Assembly (NCBI GenBank): GCA_937952445.1
Contig: CALGAA010000293.1
Location: forward strand, 1-10,841
Reading direction: 5' to 3'
DNA from: an uncultured Bacteroidota bacterium
GTDB lineage: Bacteria > Bacteroidota > Bacteroidia > Chitinophagales > Saprospiraceae
DNA length: 10,841 bases
In this document: positions 7,126 through 10,841 of the stretch, piece by piece
How positions within the stretch are numbered: the stretch's first letter is position 1
Layout of the letters: each line of letters opens with the position of its first letter
Made by a program: the position numbers and the translations under genes
Notes under the pieces: model-generated
What the model was told of the DNA's origin: nothing
Seen by the model: only the letters and a program-made list of their open reading frames with translations
Databases searched by the model: none

Positions 7126-8658
7126 GTGGTATTAATATTGGATTTCGGATCTCAGGTCACCCAATTGATCGCCAGAAGGGTACGGGAGCTCAACCTATAT
7201 TGTGAAATTAAGCCTTACAACAATTTTGAGTTGACCGACGACGTCGAAGCTATTATACTCTCGGGAAGTCCATTCTCAGTATTGGATCCACAAGCGCTCC
7301 ATGTCGACCTGGAATCATTACTCCGGCATGCTCCGGTTTTGGGGATATGTTACGGTGCGCAATACCTGGCACATGTGAAAGGAGGTCAGGTTCGAAGATC
7401 TGCAACCCGGGAATATGGCCGTGCCAATCTGAGTCGCCTGGTGGATCCCACAGACCCTATTTTACAGGGCGTAAGTTCGGATGCAGATATTTGGATGTCC
7501 CATGGGGATACCATTTTTGAATTGCCTGACGTATTGAGTCCCATCGCTGGCACATCAGATGCGGAGATTGCCATATTTAGAGGGAAGCCCGATCATTTCC
7601 CTCATCCGGTGTATGGCCTGCAATTTCATCCGGAGGTGACTCATACAGAACAGGGTAAGTTGATTCTCGAGAATTTTTTGGTTAGGATCTCAGGTCTTAA
7701 GCCGGATTGGACACCGATGCGATTTGTTGAAGATGCGGTGGATTTTATCCGGCGGGAAGTTGAAGATGAGCACGTCATTCTGGGTCTGAGTGGTGGAGTT
7801 GATTCTACCGTTGCAGCCGGACTATTGCACCAGGCCATAGGTCAAAATTTGATCTGTATTTTTGTGGACAATGGACTGTTGCGAAAAAATGAATTTGAGG
7901 AAGTACTGGAAAGTTATAAGGAGATGGGGCTGCATATCATCGGTGTGCGCGCTGCGGATCATTTTTATGAAGCATTGGCTGGTATTACAGATCCTGAGGC
8001 CAAACGAAAAGCTATCGGGAGGGTTTTTATTGAAGTTTTTGAACGTGAGGCACGAAAATTTCCAGAAGCCAAATGGTTGGCCCAAGGTACCATCTATCCC
8101 GATGTAATCGAATCACTGTCGGTTCATGGACCTTCTGTTACGATAAAGTCCCATCATAATGTTGGGGGGTTACCTGAAAAATTGCACCTGAAAATTATTG
8201 AACCGCTTCGGTCGTTGTTTAAAGACGAGGTCCGTAAAGTAGGGAAGGAGTTGAATATCCCCAAGAGCATACTGGGGCGACATCCCTTTCCGGGCCCGGG
8301 TTTGGGGATTCGGATTCTGGGTGAAATTACGCAGGAGAAAGTCCGGATTCTTCAGGACGCGGACGCTATTTACATCAACCATCTACGAGATTCAGGATGG
8401 TACGATAAGATATGGCAGGCGGGAACCATCCTGCTTCCGGTAAAATCAGTTGGGGTGATGGGAGATGAAAGGACCTATGAAGCCACGGTTGCATTGCGCG
8501 CCGTAAACAGTCTGGATGGGATGACCGCAAACTGGACACCTATTCCATACGATTTGTTGGGTAAGATATCCAGCGATATTATTAATAAAGTAAAAGGGAT
8601 TAATCGAGTTGTATATGATATCAGTACCAAACCACCAGCCACGATCGAATGGGAATAG
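7126..8658 (+). CDS. guaA: GMP synthase (glutamine-hydrolysing)
   Basis: Converts XMP, ATP and glutamine to GMP, the last step of guanine nucleotide synthesis, in the cytosol. It is 510 residues, the normal length. The class I glutamine amidotransferase domain (about 1-190) has its triad Cys75 (GICYGAQ), His168 and Glu170 (LQFHPEVTH). The ATP pyrophosphatase domain starts at the P-loop SGGVDS, residues 222-227. The C-terminal dimerisation domain contains GRHPFPGPGLGIRILGE and ends in KPPATIEWE, as expected. The start is GTG at 7126: an in-frame TAA lies at 7120-7122, and the next residues VLILDFGSQ are the universal GuaA N-terminus, so no other start fits. It overlaps the downstream lipoprotein gene if that starts at its ATG. 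Confidence 0.98.
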   Translation: MVLILDFGSQVTQLIARRVRELNLYCEIKPYNNFELTDDVEAIILSGSPFSVLDPQALHVDLESLLRHAPVLGICYGAQYLAHVKGGQVRRSATREYGRANLSRLVDPTDPILQGVSSDADIWMSHGDTIFELPDVLSPIAGTSDAEIAIFRGKPDHFPHPVYGLQFHPEVTHTEQGKLILENFLVRISGLKPDWTPMRFVEDAVDFIRREVEDEHVILGLSGGVDSTVAAGLLHQAIGQNLICIFVDNGLLRKNEFEEVLESYKEMGLHIIGVRAADHFYEALAGITDPEAKRKAIGRVFIEVFEREARKFPEAKWLAQGTIYPDVIESLSVHGPSVTIKSHHNVGGLPEKLHLKIIEPLRSLFKDEVRKVGKELNIPKSILGRHPFPGPGLGIRILGEITQEKVRILQDADAIYINHLRDSGWYDKIWQAGTILLPVKSVGVMGDERTYEATVALRAVNSLDGMTANWTPIPYDLLGKISSDIINKVKGINRVVYDISTKPPATIEWE

Positions 8659-9901
8659 GTTGTCCTGGAAAGGTGTTTTTGTGATGATTATTCTGGCAAT
8701 TACCCTCCAGGGATGTGCATTTCTGGAGGACTTGTTTCAGGGTAAAGACAAAAAGCCCCGAACCGAGAAACCCGACGAGAAAAAGGAAGTCGAAATTCGT
8801 GAAATAGAGTGGGAAGATGTTACCGATGAGGAAGGGGTGATCGACGAATATCCCGATCAAACTCCTGAGAAAGAGGAGATCTACGATGTATTGTGTTTGT
8901 TACCTTTCAATGGAAGCAACAAAGACCGGGGACGATCGCTGTATGCCGGGATCAAGATGGCGGCCAACGAATTGGATTTGAACATCAATTTGCGAATTAC
9001 GACTCTGGATGTATCACGTCTGGTGGGTGAACCTGAAACCTTACGGAAAGTTTTATCCGAACCCAACTTTGACATCATTATTGCTCCTTATAGCACGGAT
9101 GACGTTAACAGGATCGTCGAACTGAGTCAGGGGAGTGGGGCCATAGTTTTTTCACCGTGGAATACGAGTCCATCAATCCGGAGGTACGATCGTTACGTAC
9201 AGCTCAATCCGGGCCTTGAATCTCATTTCAAAGGAATGGTGGATTGGACCGCCCGGGAGTATGGTATTGCTCAAACCCTCATCGTGTCCAACAAACGGGA
9301 TGCGAACTCAGTGAAAATTCTTCAGGATGTCAATCCAGGATTGGAAACCTATTACACTGCGATCAATCCCACGGAAGATATCCCCCGACTGGAGCAATTG
9401 ATTATTAGTAAAAATGTACAGGCGATTATCGTTCCGAGTTGGAGGTCATCAGACCAGGCCTATTTTTTATCGTTATTATCCGCGATCAATGCTGCCCGGG
9501 GAGCCCGACCCATGTCTGTTTTTGTACTGTCTTCCTGGATGAATCATGACAATATCAACTACGAGCAATATAGTGGCTTAAACCTGCATTTTACCAATTC
9601 CCGATTTAAAAACACGAACAGTAGAGCGGTGACACGTTTCGAAGATCGGTACATCCGGGAGTTCAATTATTTTGCGGACGATGACGTGTTTTATGGGCAT
9701 GATATTTATCGTATGATATTGGAATTGTTGACGAGGTACGACGGTCGGATTAAGCAGGAAATCACCAACTACAATTGCGGGGACTGTTTTTTCCGATATG
9801 ATTTTACAGAAGAAATTACCGGGGATGGTCGACCCTATATCCTCAATGATCACGTGGATATTATCAATTTAACCAATTTCCAGTATCATCGTTTGAATTG
9901 A
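8615..9901 (+). CDS. Lipoprotein with periplasmic-binding-protein (PBP1) fold
   Basis: From the ATG at 8615 it is 428 residues. A hydrophobic segment VFVMIILAITLQGC ends in a lipobox, so the mature protein would be acylated at Cys34. A long, highly charged linker (about residues 42-80, rich in Lys/Glu/Asp) leads to a type 1 periplasmic-binding domain. This has LLPFNGSNKDRGRSLYAGIK, then IIIAPYSTDDVNRIV and IVFSPWNTS, resembling branched-chain amino-acid receptors. No permease or ATPase gene is nearby, so transport is not supported; an envelope sensor or scaffold is equally possible. I recall PBP1-fold proteins after guaA in other Bacteroidota, often with a LysM domain; none is visible here. 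A CGDC motif (Cys388/Cys391) lies near the C-terminus. A TTG at 8660, 1 nt after the guaA stop, would give a compact 19-residue signal and is a real alternative start. Confidence 0.8.
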   Translation: MISVPNHQPRSNGNRLSWKGVFVMIILAITLQGCAFLEDLFQGKDKKPRTEKPDEKKEVEIREIEWEDVTDEEGVIDEYPDQTPEKEEIYDVLCLLPFNGSNKDRGRSLYAGIKMAANELDLNINLRITTLDVSRLVGEPETLRKVLSEPNFDIIIAPYSTDDVNRIVELSQGSGAIVFSPWNTSPSIRRYDRYVQLNPGLESHFKGMVDWTAREYGIAQTLIVSNKRDANSVKILQDVNPGLETYYTAINPTEDIPRLEQLIISKNVQAIIVPSWRSSDQAYFLSLLSAINAARGARPMSVFVLSSWMNHDNINYEQYSGLNLHFTNSRFKNTNSRAVTRFEDRYIREFNYFADDDVFYGHDIYRMILELLTRYDGRIKQEITNYNCGDCFFRYDFTEEITGDGRPYILNDHVDIINLTNFQYHRLN

Positions 9902-9912
9902 ACCGAGGACAT

Positions 9913-10557
9913 ATGAAAGTTTCCCCGCAACGACACCGCAAGTATATCCAGGTGGCGAACAAGCGCCAGCACGATTGGACGGTTATTTTGGAGAATGTCC
10001 ATGACTGGCACAACGTCGGTGCCGTGATGCGATCCTGTGATGCGGTAGGCATTGGAGACTTGTATGTGGTTTATTCCAATATGGACTACCGTCCGGAGAA
10101 AATAGGCCTCGGAAAAAGGACGACTGCGGGAACACGGAAATGGGTTCAAGTGCATTATTATGAAGATCTGGATGCCTGTTTTAAGGCGGTACGATCCAAA
10201 TATGATCGGATTTACTCGACTTATTTAAGCGCTGATCGAAAAACATATTCGGTGTACGATCTTGATTTTTTGCAGCCAGGAGCTTATTTGTTTGGAAATG
10301 AGCAAGAAGGAGTGAGTATAGAGGCAGCCGAAAAGTCGGATGGAAATTTTATCATTCCCCAACAGGGTATGGTGAGAAGTTTGAATATTTCGGTGGCCTG
10401 CGCGGTTACGTTGTTTGAGGGAATGCGGCAACGGATGCTGGCAGGGAAATACCCTGAATCTGAGGAACTGCTTCCTCATGCCAATGACTATTATGAACAA
10501 TACCTTGAAATGCAACGTCAGCGCTGGGTAAAATTACCGATCAAAGAGGAAGAGTAA
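9913..10557 (+). CDS. trmH: TrmH-family RNA 2'-O-methyltransferase (SPOUT), probably tRNA Gm18
   Basis: SAM-dependent SPOUT enzyme that methylates a ribose 2'-OH. All three SpoU/TrmH motifs are present: ILENVHDWHNVGAVMRSCDA (residues 25-44, with Asn34 and catalytic Arg40), LFGNEQEGVS (motif 2), and IPQQGMVRSLNISVACAV (motif 3), which forms the SAM-binding knot. The close fit of ENVHDxHNVGAVxRSCDAVG to tRNA (guanosine-18) methyltransferase TrmH favours that substrate over 23S rRNA G2251 (RlmB). RlmB also normally has an extra N-terminal substrate domain that is missing here. The ATG at 9913 gives 214 residues; a frame extension to TTG at 9898 adds only five residues. It starts 11 nt after the lipoprotein stop and is the last gene of the five-gene unit. 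The Gm18 specificity is inferred. Confidence 0.85.
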   Translation: MKVSPQRHRKYIQVANKRQHDWTVILENVHDWHNVGAVMRSCDAVGIGDLYVVYSNMDYRPEKIGLGKRTTAGTRKWVQVHYYEDLDACFKAVRSKYDRIYSTYLSADRKTYSVYDLDFLQPGAYLFGNEQEGVSIEAAEKSDGNFIIPQQGMVRSLNISVACAVTLFEGMRQRMLAGKYPESEELLPHANDYYEQYLEMQRQRWVKLPIKEEE

Positions 10558-10643
10558 ATTGATAAATGTGACGAGCCCCACCAATGCACTATATGCAGAT
10601 TGAAAAATGTATTGCATTGAATATCAATATAGTAATGACCAAA

Positions 10644-10671
10644 ATGGAGGAATTTGGAAGCCATCCTCCGT
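10644..10671. terminator. Possible terminator hairpin between convergent trmH and rpn-like gene
   Basis: GGAGGA (10646-10651) pairs with TCCTCC (10664-10669), and TGG pairs with CCA inside, around an AAG loop with a 3-nt ATT bulge on one arm. Read on the minus strand the stem is followed by ATTTT, a short U-tract suited to ending the rpn-like transcript. The plus-strand side has no U-run. The position between convergent genes is right, but the stem is short and bulged. Confidence 0.35.
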
Positions 10672-10672
10672 C

Positions 10673-10841
10673 TTACATTTCAGATTTCACCTGATCGACA
10701 AATTCGGGTGTGACGTCCATTACTTAACAAATAAAAGAATCGGAAAGTTCTTTCAGGATCATCTTTTGTGCGATCTGAATTTTATTCTGTAACGTACCTT
10801 TTTCGATTCCCTTTTCACTTCCCTTTTGTATCCCTTTTTCC
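10673..10841 (-). pseudogene. C-terminal end of Rpn/PD-(D/E)XK nuclease-type gene with in-frame stop
   Basis: Only the 3' end is in the window. Reading from 10840 on the minus strand gives EKGIQKGSEKGIEKG followed by a helical stretch QIAQKMILKELSDSFIC, then TAA at 10724-10726 (38 visible residues). The repeated EKGxxKG segment and the following short helices are characteristic of the Rpn recombination-promoting nuclease / PDDEXK transposase-like family. Past the TAA the same frame continues as VMDVTPEFVDQVKSEM to a second TAA at 10673-10675. This matches the family's usual last helix (FIxEVTGLSxExVxxLK). The TAA therefore looks like a nonsense change of a single Lys or Glu codon. If the TAA is taken as the native stop, the gene is a 3'-partial CDS at 10724-10841. 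The nuclease domain is not visible, so family membership rests on this tail. Confidence 0.6.

Noticed and set aside
9905..9909. GAGGA as a Shine-Dalgarno site for trmH
   Set aside because: It is only 3 nt from the ATG, too close to work well, and other genes here lack such sites, as is usual in Bacteroidota.
10724..10726. Programmed readthrough or recoding at the in-frame TAA
   Set aside because: TAA is the least leaky stop, and I see no downstream stem or recoding signal; nonsense mutation is simpler.
10607..10792. Plus-strand open frame of 61 codons beyond trmH
   Set aside because: It lies opposite the recognisable Rpn-type tail, crosses the hairpin, and its translation has no domain-like features.
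10797..10840. Pyrimidine-rich run (CCCTTTT units) at the right edge as a non-coding tandem repeat
   Set aside because: It is the complement of codons for the EKGxxKG protein repeat of the Rpn-type gene, so protein-level repetition explains it.

Overview
The window looks like ordinary core chromosome of a Bacteroidota bacterium, probably from the Saprospiria/Cytophagia side. Three things point there: the long (about 310-residue) form of NusB, a BT_3928-type DoxX/MauE membrane protein, and promoter-like sites matching the Bacteroidota pattern TTG-N(~22)-TAnnTTTG. Upstream regions are A-rich and lack convincing Shine-Dalgarno sequences. Conserved genes start at GTG where in-frame stops leave no other choice (rimO, guaA).

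Layout, left to right. On the minus strand lie the N-terminal 224 codons of ilvD (cut by the window edge), a 243-bp spacer with a degenerate repeat, and a small secreted protein that is probably an outer-membrane barrel. Diverging from it, on the plus strand, is a tight three-gene unit: rimO, a four-helix membrane protein of unknown function (4-nt overlap with rimO), and a lipoprotein-type msrB. A minus-strand IMPACT/YigZ gene converges on msrB. From its divergent promoter region starts a five-gene plus-strand unit: DoxX-thioredoxin-like membrane protein, nusB, guaA, a PBP1-fold lipoprotein, and a trmH-type 2'-O-methyltransferase. Genes there abut, overlap, or lie 11 nt apart. At the right edge, on the minus strand, is the C-terminal tail of an Rpn/PD-(D/E)XK nuclease-type gene that carries an in-frame TAA before its conserved last helix.

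Together the genes serve translation and RNA (rimO, nusB, trmH), nucleotide and amino-acid synthesis (guaA, ilvD), protein repair (msrB) and the cell envelope. I found no CRISPR array, prophage, complete insertion sequence, tRNA or rRNA, and no convincing new multi-gene system. The points most worth a second look are the interrupted Rpn gene, the spacer repeat beside ilvD, the divergent promoters that overlap apparent TTG starts, and the DoxX-thioredoxin-like fusion.
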